Positions 49,776 to 64,000 of a stretch of 64,000 bases of DNA are shown here, piece by piece. This stretch comes from Enoplosus armatus. Its lineage: Eukaryota; Chordata; Actinopteri; Centrarchiformes; Enoplosidae. The notes under the pieces are model-generated. The model was given only the letters and a program-made list of their open reading frames with translations. It did no database searches and was not told the DNA's origin. The stretch covers positions 10,801,001-10,865,000 of the forward strand of contig NC_092198.1 in the NCBI RefSeq assembly GCF_043641665.1, given 5' to 3'. Position 1 is the stretch's first letter. Each line of letters begins with the position of its first letter. The translations under genes and the position numbers were made by a program.

Positions 49776-50591
49776 CAACAGTTTTTTTTATGTTAATTGC
49801 ACCTGTGTGCTGGATGTACAGACTTACAACTCTGTTTCTGTTTCATTCTGTGTGCATGTTTGTTCATTGTGTGTGCGTGCGCGTGCGTGCTTGGTGTAGA
49901 TATCGCTGCATTACCAAACAGTTAGTGAGCCGGCCACAATTAGGAAACTGATAAGCGTCCTACACAAGAGCAGTGGTGAGGTCCTCAAGAAGAAACCAAA
50001 GTGAGTGTTGGGGGGGGAGGCTTTGTATTACATTTTGTATTATAAATATACAGCAGATGTATTTCTAATTAAAAACTGCTGCAGTGTGTACGGCTATTAC
50101 TTTCTATTTTATTAGATATGAAAGATGAAAGATAATTCAAATGAAATAACGCTAGAAAATAAAATTTATGTTGGTTTAGGTGGGTGTGTTATCGTTACTT
50201 CCTCTGTGTGTGTGTGTGTCTTTTCTGTTAAGGTGTTTGAGTAAGGGTATGAATGCCATTGTCGAGATCCAGACCCAGAGGCCGGTGTCATTAGAGCTGT
50301 ACAAGGACTACAAGGAACTGGGCCGCTTCATGCTGCGATATGTCGGCTCCACCATTGCTGCAGGGGTTGTCACTGAGGTAAACTACTCTCCTGTTCTTGA
50401 GGTGTACTCTTCTACTCTACGTATCTTTTATATCTCAGCATTTAGGCCTTTAAGAAGTAATGAGTTAATAGTGAGATTGCTGAGCATGTTCGATCCATAT
50501 GGAAGATCTTTTGAGATGACATTAACTTTAGTTCAGTTTTTTCCCTCTTTGATAAAGTCTCCTTTTTTCCTCACTGCAGATCAAAGAATGA
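32167..50591 (+). CDS. HBS1L: HBS1-like translational GTPase (long isoform), 704 aa
   Basis: Eighteen coding exons: 32167-32209, 32779-32847, 33141-33272, 33507-33758, 42920-43028, 43206-43459, 44251-44416, 45021-45138, 46358-46504, 46934-47008, 47125-47242, 48522-48590, 48705-48809, 49362-49452, 49592-49700, 49900-50000, 50233-50377, 50580-50591. All phases fit; human is 684 residues. The product pairs with Pelota (PELO) in the cytoplasm to rescue stalled ribosomes in no-go and non-stop decay. The N-terminal HBS1 domain (about 1-165) opens [20 protein letters not shown], as in human. The eEF1A-like part shows the P-loop GHVDAGKST (287-295), DAPGH (364-368) and NKMD (426-429), then the beta-barrel domains. 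The last coding exon adds only IKE and a stop. Exons 1-4 are shared with the SKI7-like isoform. ALDH8A1 follows on the same strand. Confidence 0.97.
34631..36138 (+). CDS. HBS1L: Alternative last exon: SKI7-like HBS1L short isoform
   Basis: A 1,508-nt exon inside the 9.2-kb intron 4. The acceptor TTTGCTTCTCACACAG leaves phase G|AC, continuous with exon 4, and the TAG is at 36136-36138. Joined to exons 1-4 it encodes 667 residues; human HBS1LV3 is 632 as I remember. That isoform lacks the GTPase and acts like yeast Ski7, bridging the cytoplasmic exosome and the SKI complex for 3'-5' mRNA decay. The exon-specific part is low-complexity, rich in Ser, Leu, Gln and His, and looks disordered. It carries repeated SLxxLxxxH motifs, and its tail [20 protein letters not shown] matches the conserved SKI7 C-terminal motif. 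Poly(A) signals follow within 1.2 kb. Identity rests on position, phase and the tail. Confidence 0.9.
36967..37053. repeat. Compound (CAGA)n(CA)n microsatellite
   Basis: About 12 CAGA units pass into about 19 CA units, inside the 3'UTR of the SKI7-like isoform. Confidence 0.95.
37297..37302 (+). terminator. HBS1L: Poly(A) signal of the SKI7-like isoform
   Basis: AATAAA is followed within 80 nt by a GT-rich downstream region. Use of this site within intron 4 must compete with splicing to exon 5 at 42920. Confidence 0.6.
37321..42919 (+). other. HBS1L: Remainder of HBS1L intron 4
   Basis: About 5.6 kb with no exon I can support. Several 60-95-codon plus-strand frames at 38260-39035 have no start or splice context and no homology I recognise. 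A G-rich tract lies at 40674-40710. The intron ends with a long T-run and TTTAG acceptor at 42906-42919. Confidence 0.6.
40674..40710 (+). repeat. Poly-G tract in HBS1L intron 4
   Basis: G runs of 7 and 6 are followed by 20 consecutive G at 40691-40710 on the transcribed sense strand. The tract has strong G-quadruplex potential, and its exact length is prone to sequencing error. Confidence 0.9.
43460..44250 (+). other. HBS1L: HBS1L intron 6 with long pyrimidine tract
   Basis: No gene is seen inside. From about 43960 to 44250 the sense strand is strongly CT-rich and ends in the acceptor TTCTCTGCAG. The plus-strand frames of 127-150 codons here are products of this low-complexity tract running into exon 7. 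Confidence 0.7.
45139..46357 (+). other. HBS1L: HBS1L intron 8
   Basis: 1.2 kb, AT-rich, with a short TAATG-type simple repeat at about 45280-45310. Nothing else was recognised. The 1.28-kb intron 11 (47243-48521) is likewise featureless to the eye. Confidence 0.7.
49726..49771. repeat. (CA)n microsatellite in HBS1L intron 15
   Basis: About 23 CA units begin 25 nt downstream of the exon 15 donor (49701). Confidence 0.95.
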
Positions 50592-52230
50592 AGAGCCAGT
50601 CAGGTGTTGCTCTGGAGACTGCATGCAGCTAGCGACAAAGTGCAATTCTTGAAGAGATGTCACGCATGGACTCAGAGCGTCACATCCATCCATCCATCCA
50701 TCCATCTCTCTCTCTCTTTCCAGTAGCTGCTTCACCTGACTACCGATCAACACCAAACTGTACAGACACCAACCATGTGGCAAGATGCGGAGCAGCCTCC
50801 TCCGTCAAACAGGCGCATTACCCAGCAACCCCCCCAGTTCACACTTAGTAAAACCATGTTGCCCTAAATGAATCAAATCAGTAACATCATTGGACTCTCA
50901 AAGACGATCCTACCATGCTGAGATTTCCACAGTGATTCATTTCACTGTACTCTCGTTGAAGGAGCTGCAGCAGATCAGAAGACTCCTGGTGTAGCAACCA
51001 GTGCAGATAGTTTAACTGGAGCTGTTAACAAATTGGCCGTGATGTGAGGTCGACAATTGCTTGTTAAGATGAGGAATTAGCAACTTAATAAGGCTTTCTT
51101 AATCAAAGCCACTCACCTGAAATTATTTATTTTAAATTTAGACAGAACTGAAAGACTGAGATGAGATGTCATACAGCAGCTGAAGGCAAAACATTTGATA
51201 TTATTTTTAGTAGAAGTATGTGGTTTGCCTCTCAAATCCATAACTAATGGGACAAGGTTCCCTCTAACCAAGGTAGGGTAGTTTGTGAGCAAAAAAGGGA
51301 TACTTAAAATTTCTCCTCACTCTGGATAAAGACAGAGAATTCTCATTTATGTAAACAAAAAAGATACATAACTTTAAATGCTTCTACAGTAAAGCACAAA
51401 AATGCTTTTTGAAGTGCCAATCTGTGTTTTGCACGCTCAGCTAAGTGGAGGAGGAGGGTTGGAGGAGCTGTGTTTCTGTTTCTCCATGTGTTACATCAGA
51501 CATGTTGGTGAAGGAAGATGATGCGAAATGAACATGACATCAATAATCTGTGGTTTGAGTTTTGATTTTAGCAGTTTGAAGTGTCTCTTTCTGCCTAACT
51601 GTAAAAAACATCCTTTAAAGCCTTGTGACAGCTTTATGGCCTATAGTCATTATATACATGGCATCCTGTGTGCCTGGGTTTTTCTATCTGTATACATATG
51701 TAAAAGTAAGTAGGAAGTGAAAATGTAGAGCTGATCATTTCCCGCTAGGTTTGACAGTGACGAAGCTGGGGTTGTTCCCGCTGGAGTGGAAAGCACCACG
51801 AACACACATCTCACTGAGTGGGTATGGAAGGGATCTTGCAGCACTACACATTCTGCAAGCAAAAATGTTTAAAACATTCTAAACAAAGTAAAAAAGGTTT
51901 TCTGTTTCTAGCTGTGGTCTCAGTGGGTAGAGTTGCTCAGCACTTCCAGTTTTACAACTTTTTCGTAATTGTTGATATGGTGGAAAGACGGAGAGAGAGG
52001 ATGATTTTTCAGTTAAAGTGAAGTGAGAAAGATGGGAAAACATCAGAGGAGATCAGAATTTAATTAGCAATGACGAGTCAATGCAAAGAGTGAAGGGAAA
52101 TGAATCCAGAGACGAACACTTTTTGCCTTTTTATTTTGTTGATGTAGCTCAAAGGCATCACCATCCTGGTCATAAATAAAGCTCCCAAGCTAAGAGAGCT
52201 GCAGTCAATAAAAGGTGCTTTTCTGTTTTG
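50592..52230 (+). other. HBS1L: HBS1L 3' untranslated region
   Basis: About 1.6 kb follows the TGA. It contains a (CATC)n(TC)n stretch at 50683-50719. It ends at one of two nearby AATAAA signals, 52175-52180 or 52207-52212, the latter followed by a T/G-rich stretch. Confidence 0.7.
52175..52212 (+). terminator. HBS1L: HBS1L poly(A) signals
   Basis: Two AATAAA hexamers occur 32 nt apart (52175-52180 and 52207-52212). The second is followed by a TTTTCTGTTTTG element. Confidence 0.65.
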
Positions 52231-54024
52231 AAAAAATGTAGACGTGTTTTAGTAGTTTGCAAACTCAAAAAACAAAACTCTAAAGCTCTGAGAGGAATTA
52301 TATTGATTGTTTTGTACGGATTGTGAGTCTAAAAGGACAAAAAGTGTATCCTGCCTGTCCACAAAAGCCCTACACTTACCAAAGTAATTGTGGGGGGAGG
52401 ACTGCACACAAACGAAAAGAACAAAGTAGCAGTTAAGAGTTGTAAATTGAGGTAAAAACAGCCCCAAGAGTCACAATCAGATACAGATGTATATAATGTC
52501 TGATGTTTGCTTTGTGAGGGTTTCCAAGGTGGCATCTTTCTTAGATCTCTCTTTGGTGGGAGTCTGCTGCAAACTTGTGACAAAGGTGTTGTCAGATTAT
52601 GTGTCTGATTAACAGTTAGCAATCTCTTTAGTTCCTGTATGCATACACAGGAAAGTAATTGTGCATGGCAGTGGGCTACAGGTTAGTTATGCAGAGAATG
52701 GACAGAAAGACAGTAACACAATGCAGTAACCCTACAATACATAGAGACTCGATTCGCTCCTCTTTGGACCTGATTTTAGCTGATCCTATTATTGCTGATA
52801 TAGTTGACACATACTGCTGATTAATATTCATTCAACTTAATATGACTCACTTGTACAGCTGCCCCAGTTGCTTCCTGATTTGCCATGGCATCAGTCATAA
52901 ACACTGCAGAATGACATACCATGGTGACTCACTCCGGGATCGGGATGAAGTAAACACGGACAAACACTGACTGAAAGACACTTGACGACATATTACGTAA
53001 TCCAACACAGTCAAAGGCCTCATGAAGAGGAATTTCAGTGTGTAAGTCTGTGTGTGCCACACGATGGCAGTGTTCAGTCACGTCCAAGGACTCCAGTCAT
53101 CTACAGGAGGATGCACACATGCGTTCATACAACATACTCTAGACATGGTATTTACAACACAGACGGATCAGTGTGTAAATAATTAGTGCGTAAGTGCAGA
53201 TTTCATCAGGGTAATATATGTCAGTCACCTTGGACCACAACTGAAACGCAAAGCCTGAAAGTCTTTTTGTTGACAGACCTCTGAGGCGTCCAGAGGAGCC
53301 AAGAGGAGTCTGGCGGCTCATACTCCTGATGATGAATCACTTTCTCTGTAAATGTCTTGAGGAATGCTGTGGCTTCACCATCAGAAGCTGCCTTTATGAA
53401 TCAGCACTTTGTAGAGCGGACTGTGCCGTGCTGTCACACTTGTGTACACAAACCTAAAACAAACACTAAAGGCACCATCATCTTCTTAACACGTCTCTTG
53501 AACAATAGTATAGTTGCGCATTCATGACAGAAAGGGGAGTTTTTTCTTGGCCCTTTACATGTGGAAGCATTTCTCCTTGTGCTCACAGGAATGTAAAACT
53601 AAATAAGAGAAGTAGCCCCCGTGATGTCCAATTCATTGGTAGGACACAGGCTCCAGTTGTGTGACCGTGGAAAGGGTTAATCTTTTAACATGATAAAGTC
53701 CTAAATCAGAGGGGCCTGGCCTTGGGCAGATCAGACAGACCTGCTGCTCTTACTTCTCTGCAACAAAACACAATATCCCCATCCAGGTCCATTTAGTAGC
53801 TGTTCTGGAACTTCCGGTCATGCCACATGATCTTCATCAGCAGGTGGAGCTTGCCCAGTTGAATTGCAGATATATATTTTCTGAGCACTTTTGAGGACAA
53901 CCTGACCTCTTGTTGGACATCTTGTTCCCAAGGTCAAGAATGAATTTCGAAGCTCAACATTTATGCCAACATCATAAACTCATTAGGGTAATAAATGAGG
54001 TAATACATCAACTGAGAAGTAAGG
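52231..54024. other. HBS1L-ALDH8A1 intergenic interval
   Basis: About 1.8 kb without coding exons that I can support on either strand. No strong microsatellite is present. The ALDH8A1 promoter must lie at its right end, but no TATA box was identified. Confidence 0.55.
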
Positions 54025-54130
54025 TCACTTCTTTTTGCCGCCAGTGGAGTCGCCCCCTGCTGGCTATTGGAAAGAATGCAGGTTTAAGGACTCCGCACTG
54101 GCTTCACTCTTCAGAGGGCTGGTTCTTGTA
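54025..54130 (+). repeat. Dispersed repeat at the ALDH8A1 5' end
   Basis: The phrases CCAGTGGAGTCGCCCCCTGC and AAGAATGCAGGTTTAAGG match from memory a short repeat found in many percomorph genomes. The copy ends about 75 bp above the ALDH8A1 ATG, so it probably contributes promoter or 5'UTR sequence. The limits are approximate. Confidence 0.5.
54051..54063 (-). promoter_or_regulatory. CTCF-like core upstream of ALDH8A1
   Basis: The plus strand reads CGCCCCCTGCTGG, the reverse of CCAGCAGGGGGCG, which matches the CTCF core CCASYAGRKGGCR at every listed position. It lies inside the dispersed repeat, 144 bp above the ALDH8A1 ATG. Confidence 0.45.
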
Positions 54131-54206
54131 GAGACACAGTCCCTGCAGCAGTCAGCTGCCACTTTCTCAGCCTGTAGTAGTAGTTTAATAGCGTCGGTTA
54201 ACAGCC

Positions 54207-57200
54207 ATGCCGAAGCCCCGGGAGCAGCCCCCACTCCTGGTTCTGGAGAACTACATCGGAGGGAAGTTCGTCCCTTGTGGGAGTCACATCGACTCCTACG
54301 ACCCGTCCACCGGAGAGGTGTACTGCAAAGTGCCCGACAGCGGCGAGGAGGAGGTGGGGGATCTTCAGACTCAGGAGAGGGGTCATCCATTATTTCTTTT
54401 TATACATTTCTTTACTCTACTGCACTATGCTTTTCTCTGCAGAGGCCTCATTTGTATTGAGAGCGAATGCAAGTGCACAGAATTTAAAAGCCAGGTTGCT
54501 TTCCTTCACTGCAATAATTCATTTGTAAAGCTTTGTTGAGATTTGGTTGAGGTTTTCACACACAGTGTAGCTCTGTGGTAATTTCTTAATTGCCACGAAA
54601 GTTAAGTATTTGTCGGGTTTGATGAGGTTCCTCTTTGGCTTGTTTGGCATGTGTTGCAATTCCTGAGGCCTTGCCCTGTCCTTGTATGATTCATCTGTGT
54701 TGCTGTCTTTGCATCTGTGTCATGTTTCTGTTTACTTTCCCACTTTACTAAATAACAATTTTAATCTCATAAGCTTTACAAATGTAGTCTTTTTTGCAGG
54801 GATATTGTTCTGGGTTGCCTTTATTATCAGTGCCGTTACTGTGTTTAAACCAGATTTTATTTTGCATGAAGTACTTGCAGGTGGCTGCAGCAAATGAACA
54901 GGAAAGTGCAGGAAAGTTTTTATGTGTCATGTGCCCTTGTTGAATAGGGATTAAGGTTAGTTGCTGCATGTGAAACAGTTTCAGTTTATAGTCGGAGGGA
55001 AGCACCTTTGCTCTTTACAGAGTCAACAGTCAAGTAATCATTAAACACTTAAATCACATGTCAATGAACCTTATTGTAATGTGCTTAAAAGTGGAACGAT
55101 AACAGCGTGTTGTCATGTACATCTAATCATTCTCTGTGCTCTTTTGTGAAATCAAAGTTTTCAGCCATTATCAAACACCCCCCCATATATATGTAATGTA
55201 CTTCTACACATCTCTGCACAGGTTGTGGCCTCAAAGTGGACATGAGTTGTGAGTTCGAGCAAAAAGTGTTTTATTTGAAGGATTTTTAGAGGCTGTAGAG
55301 GTAAAGAGAGAACGAGAAAACGTTTACAAGTTCTCCCTTTAATCATCTTGTGACCTCTCAGATTTATCTTGGGACCACTTGGCGGGTCCTGACCCCCATG
55401 TTGGGAACCACTGATGTAGTGTAAGCGTCACCTGAAAGCCATCGCTCAGTGCTTTACTGCCTGCAGGTGGAGGCAGCGGTGGCAGCAGCAGCAGAGGCCT
55501 TCCCCGGCTGGTCTGCCCGCAGCCCGGAGCAGCGAGCGCAGGTCCTCAACAAGCTGGCCAACCTGATGGAAGCTCACCTGGAGGAGTTTGCCCAAGCCGA
55601 GTCCAGAGACCAAGGTGTCTGATACAGTTTACTGTCACAACACATGTTGTATCAACCCAAAACTGGCCTGTTTTCAACACTACTGCACCTTGAATTTAAT
55701 ATCATTTTGAACCAAAATTTTAAAAGCCTTACATGCAGTTTCTGTTCAAGTGCAGTAGTGACTGATGGCTGATAACGTGTTTAGGGCAATTATTGTCATT
55801 ATTGATTCATCTGCCAGTCATTTTCTCCATTAATTGATTAATTATTTGGTCTACAAAACATCAGAAAATGGTGAAAAATGTGCATCAACCTTTCCTAGAG
55901 CCCTGGTTGATGTCATCAAATGTCATGCTTAGTCCAAGATATCTAGTTTACTGTAATGTAAGATAACAAAAATCTGTGTGTGGCATGTTTTGGCATCTTG
56001 AAAATTAACTTAATTAACTCTAATTAGTTAATCTAGTATCAAAATAGTTGCACATTTTCTGTTTATCTACTAATTATTGCAGCTCCAAACATATTATTAC
56101 AATTATATGATCAGTATTATTATACGTGATTCACTAAACTGTGATGTGCTGTACAGATTTGCTTCTGAATAACCCTTTGCGATTCCTAGTTTATGTTAAT
56201 GACATGCCATAAAACAACAAAACAAGTGCTGGACAGTTATTTTTTAGCTTGTACCAGTCGTGGGAATAAAAACGGTGCAAGAGGAAATACGGTCATGACA
56301 TTTGGTCATGACATTTGGTCATTAAAATCAAAAGAGCATGAAAGTATTTAACACATGTTATGGTAATCTGTGTGTCAGATTATGGGATATATTGTGCACT
56401 GAACTGAAATTTGCCTGCGGGTGGCACTAGAGGAACGTGGTCCAAAATAAGAAGGGATCATGTCCTGGGAAGCATGAATGCTCAGTCAATTTCATGGCAA
56501 TTTTCATTCTTTCTATAAATGGACATTTCTGCCTTTTGGTGGCACAAGATGAAAGGTCAAGAGGTCATCAAAAACATTATGATTATTATTTATATTTTTG
56601 GGACACATCTATGTTTACTGAAATCCTGCCATTGGATTTTTGGGGTATTTAGTCATGGACGCAAAGTGCGGGTGCGAGGGACATTTTGATAACAGTACTA
56701 AAGATAGAAGGATGGTGAAAGTATTCGATCAGCATTTCAACACATACAACATTGGTGCATGGTTTATCTTTCATCTTGGTGTTTTTGTAGATGTACGGAA
56801 CAACTACGGCATGTTTCAAACAGATTGCTTATCACCTAAATAAGACACAAACACATAGTACATTAGTTCAGTCATTCTAGTGCTGTATTATTCTCTGCTG
56901 TTCATCACTTCTACATCTTGGGTGTAACATTACAGGTAAAACAGTAACATTTGCACGGACTGTGGACATTCCCCGATCAGCGTACAACTTTCGCTTCTTC
57001 GCATCATCGGTGCTCCACCACACCAATGACTGCAGCCAGATGGACCACATGGGCTGCCTGAACTACACTATCCGCTGCCCTGTGGGAGTGGGTGAGAGCT
57101 CAGCCTGTTTGCATTAAAACCTGTAACTGTTATATTTGTGCTTTTATGTTTTTTTAAATGTTGTTGTTGTTGTTGTTGTTGTGTGTAGCTGGTCTGATCA

Positions 57201-59163
57201 GCCCCTGGAATCTCCCCCTGTACCTACTGACCTGGAAGATTGCACCTGCTATCGCTGCGGGCAACACAGTGGTGGCAAAACCCAGCGAGATGACCTCCGT
57301 GACCGCATGGATGATGTGCAAGTTGATGCAGGAGGCTGGTAGGACTACAGCACCCACAATGCAACAGCAATCCACTCACACACACATAAGTCAGAAGGAC
57401 TGCACATAAAAACGATTCTTCACTTTTCTACACTATTACCTTTACCATGAGTAAGAAGAAATGAATGACGGACACACAAACCGGTCTGTCTCTGCAGGTG
57501 TTCCTCCAGGAGTAGTCAACATCGTATTTGGCACTGGTCCGAGAGCAGGCGACGCCCTTGTTGGCCATCCTGACGTGCCATTGGTCTCCTTCACTGGCTC
57601 CACGGCAACTGCCCGACACATCACAGAGCGGAGCGCCCCCTACTGTAAGAAGCTCTCACTGGAGCTGGGAGGTAAAAACCCTGCCATTATTTTTGCCGAT
57701 GCAGACCTGGACCAGTGCATCGAGACCACGGTTCGCTCCAGCTTCTCCAATCAGGTAAGAAAAGAGTGTTAGTGAGTGTTTTAAGATAAGACTCCAATGT
57801 CTAGCCAGCCAATGTTTTGTACTTATTTTAGCTTTAGAGATGCTGGTATGCAGATTTTGTTAGCTTTGGACAGAGCCCTGCTAGCTGTCCCCCTATTTCC
57901 AGTCTTTATGCTGAGCATAGCTAACCAGCTACTGGCAATCTTGTCATCTAACTCTCAGTAAGAAAGCAAATATTTCCCCAAAAACTTTTCCATTAAGGGT
58001 CTTCAGGTGCGTCTTACTTGATTCCCTCATCTTGAGGCTCTGCCCTTAAGAGTCCATGTGTCAAAAGCAAACTTTTTAAGAACTCAGTTTTAGTTTTGTA
58101 CTTTCTGCATATTTTTAAACTAATGTGATGCTCATATTTTCCTAATGGCCCGACCTTCATCTGTTTTTTACATTTTAAAGCACTTGTTCACTAGTTTTCT
58201 CTGCACAAGTAAAGATACGTTTTAGTGTTATTCTTATTGTTAATGTCACTGAAATGAAGGCTGTTGTCTGTATGGAGAACTGTTGTCTGAATGTGATGAC
58301 GATGCAGTGATAAGATTTGTCCACATGGGGGAGATCATGGCCCGTATTTTGTCATAGGTAGATGCATGAAAACAATGTCTGGAACAATCAGTGCTTCCGT
58401 CAAAACCCTCAATATTTCCCCTTCCTTCCTTCTCTCAGGGAGAAATCTGCTTGTGCACCAGTAGGATTTATGTAGAGAGGAGTATTTACTCCGAGTTCCT
58501 GGAAAGGTTTGTGGCTGCAGCTAAGAAGTGGAAGACAGGCGTGCCCTCTGACCCCAGCAACAACAATGGAGCGCTCATCAGCAAAGAGCACCTGGAGAAG
58601 GTGATGAAATGATGAAAGTGTTAAATGCTGTGAAAGAACAATTTCCATTTGAAAAGACATGTTGTCGTCATTACTTTTAACTTGAAACCCCTCTTTGTCT
58701 TGATACCTAGGTTCGAAGCTTTGTAGCACTCGCCAAATCTGAAGGCGGCATCGTCCACTGTGGTGAGGGGGTTGACCAGCTGGACCTCCCTGTGCGCAAC
58801 ACCAACGGCTACTTTATGCCGGCCACCGTCATTTCAGGCATATCTGACAGCTCCCGCGTCATGCAGGAAGAGATCTTCGGCCCCGTCACCTGCCTCTGCC
58901 CCTTTGACACAGAGGACGAGGCCATTTCCAAGGGCAACGGTGTGCGTTACGGTCTGGCTGCCACCGTGTGGTCACGGGACGTGGGGAAGGTTCACCGGGT
59001 GGCCAAGCGGTTACAGGCAGGTCTGGTGTGGACCAACTGCTGGCTGGTGAGAGATCTGAACCTGCCCTTTGGAGGGATGAAGAACTCTGGTGTGGGGAGG
59101 GAAGGAGGGAAGGATTCCTACCACTTCTTCACCGAGGTGAAGAGTATCACAATCAAACACTGA
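54207..59163 (+). CDS. ALDH8A1: Aldehyde dehydrogenase 8 family member A1, 490 aa
   Basis: Seven coding exons: 54207-54353, 55467-55614, 56936-57091, 57189-57338, 57498-57754, 58439-58600, 58711-59163. Phases agree; human has 487 residues. The start is the first in-frame ATG and the N-terminus (ENYIGGKFVPCGSHIDSYDP) aligns with human ENFIDGKF. The enzyme is a cytosolic NAD-dependent dehydrogenase. It was first described as acting on 9-cis-retinal and later assigned as the 2-aminomuconic semialdehyde dehydrogenase of the kynurenine pathway. Family residues present: SPWN (N158), the Rossmann motif FTGSTATA (232-239), the general base in LELGGK (E256) and the catalytic cysteine in GEICLC (C290). 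The protein ends in ITIKH. Nothing is broken. Introns 1, 2 and 5 carry dispersed repeats. It lies tandem to HBS1L, as in human. Confidence 0.96.
55190..55413 (-). mobile_element. Non-autonomous hAT-like element remnant (ALDH8A1 intron 1)
   Basis: Read on the minus strand, the segment begins CAGTGGTTCCCAAC, a typical hAT-type terminal sequence, followed by GGGGGTCAGGACCCGCC and AAGATAAATCTGAGAGGTC. The phrase is widespread in fish genomes from memory. The far end was not resolved and no clear 8-bp target duplication was found. It has no coding capacity. Confidence 0.6.
55780..56087 (+). repeat. Dispersed teleost repeat in ALDH8A1 intron 2
   Basis: Phrases such as ACATCAGAAAATGGTGAAAA, AAATGTCATGCTTAGTCCAA and the end CTAATTATTGCAGCTCC match from memory an abundant non-coding repeat of teleost genomes, diverged from its consensus. 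It fills about a quarter of intron 2. Confidence 0.7.
57161..57181 (+). repeat. (TTG)n microsatellite at a splice acceptor
   Basis: Seven TTG units end 7 nt before exon 4 of ALDH8A1 (57189), so the repeat occupies the place of the polypyrimidine tract. Confidence 0.9.
57795..57985 (+). repeat. Dispersed percomorph repeat in ALDH8A1 intron 5
   Basis: The phrases TTAGCTTTGGACAGAGCC, CCAGTCTTTATGCTGAGC and CATCTAACTCTCAGTAAGA match from memory one of the commonest short repeats in percomorph genomes. This is the clearest clue to the fish group. Confidence 0.7.

Positions 59164-64000
<4,837 letters not shown>

Overview
The window is nuclear DNA from a teleost fish, most likely a percomorph. It has multi-exon genes with GT-AG introns, vertebrate protein families, very many (CA)n/(TG)n microsatellites, and several dispersed repeats that I recognise from memory as common in spiny-rayed fish genomes. 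No prokaryotic, viral or organellar genes were seen. The gene order matches the human 6q23 block: MYB and HBS1L stand head to head, and ALDH8A1 follows HBS1L on the same strand.

Layout: (1) 1-17,530 is gene-poor and microsatellite-rich. A 43-codon frame open from base 1 may be the last coding piece of a gene lying to the left; synteny would suggest AHI1, but I cannot show it. (2) 17,530-26,490, minus strand, is the complete MYB gene: 16 coding exons, 655 codons, and a 3'UTR with a near-full-length miR-150 complement and eight UUUUAU elements close to the poly(A) signal. (3) 26,490-32,166 is the MYB/HBS1L head-to-head interval, only 5.7 kb. It holds candidate regulatory motifs: E2F, octamers, GATA, E-box, CACCC and an ETS-CRE composite. 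(4) 32,167-52,230, plus strand, is HBS1L: 18 coding exons, 704 codons. A large alternative last exon at 34,631-36,138 with its own poly(A) signals makes the SKI7-like short isoform (667 codons). (5) 54,207-59,163, plus strand, is ALDH8A1: 7 coding exons, 490 codons. A dispersed repeat carrying a CTCF-like core sits just upstream, and more repeats lie in its introns. (6) 59,164-64,000 has no recognisable gene and contains a pure (GA)n tract of about 183 bp.

The three genes do not form a pathway. MYB is a transcription factor for progenitor proliferation. HBS1L rescues stalled ribosomes with Pelota, while its short isoform links the exosome to the SKI complex. ALDH8A1 is a cytosolic NAD-dependent aldehyde dehydrogenase of kynurenine catabolism. 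Their linkage is of interest because the human HBS1L-MYB interval holds long-range erythroid enhancers of MYB. All exon boundaries were read by eye from splice signals and reading-frame continuity; in all three genes every junction keeps phase and the total is a whole number of codons. Homology statements come from memory of the human proteins, not from a search.
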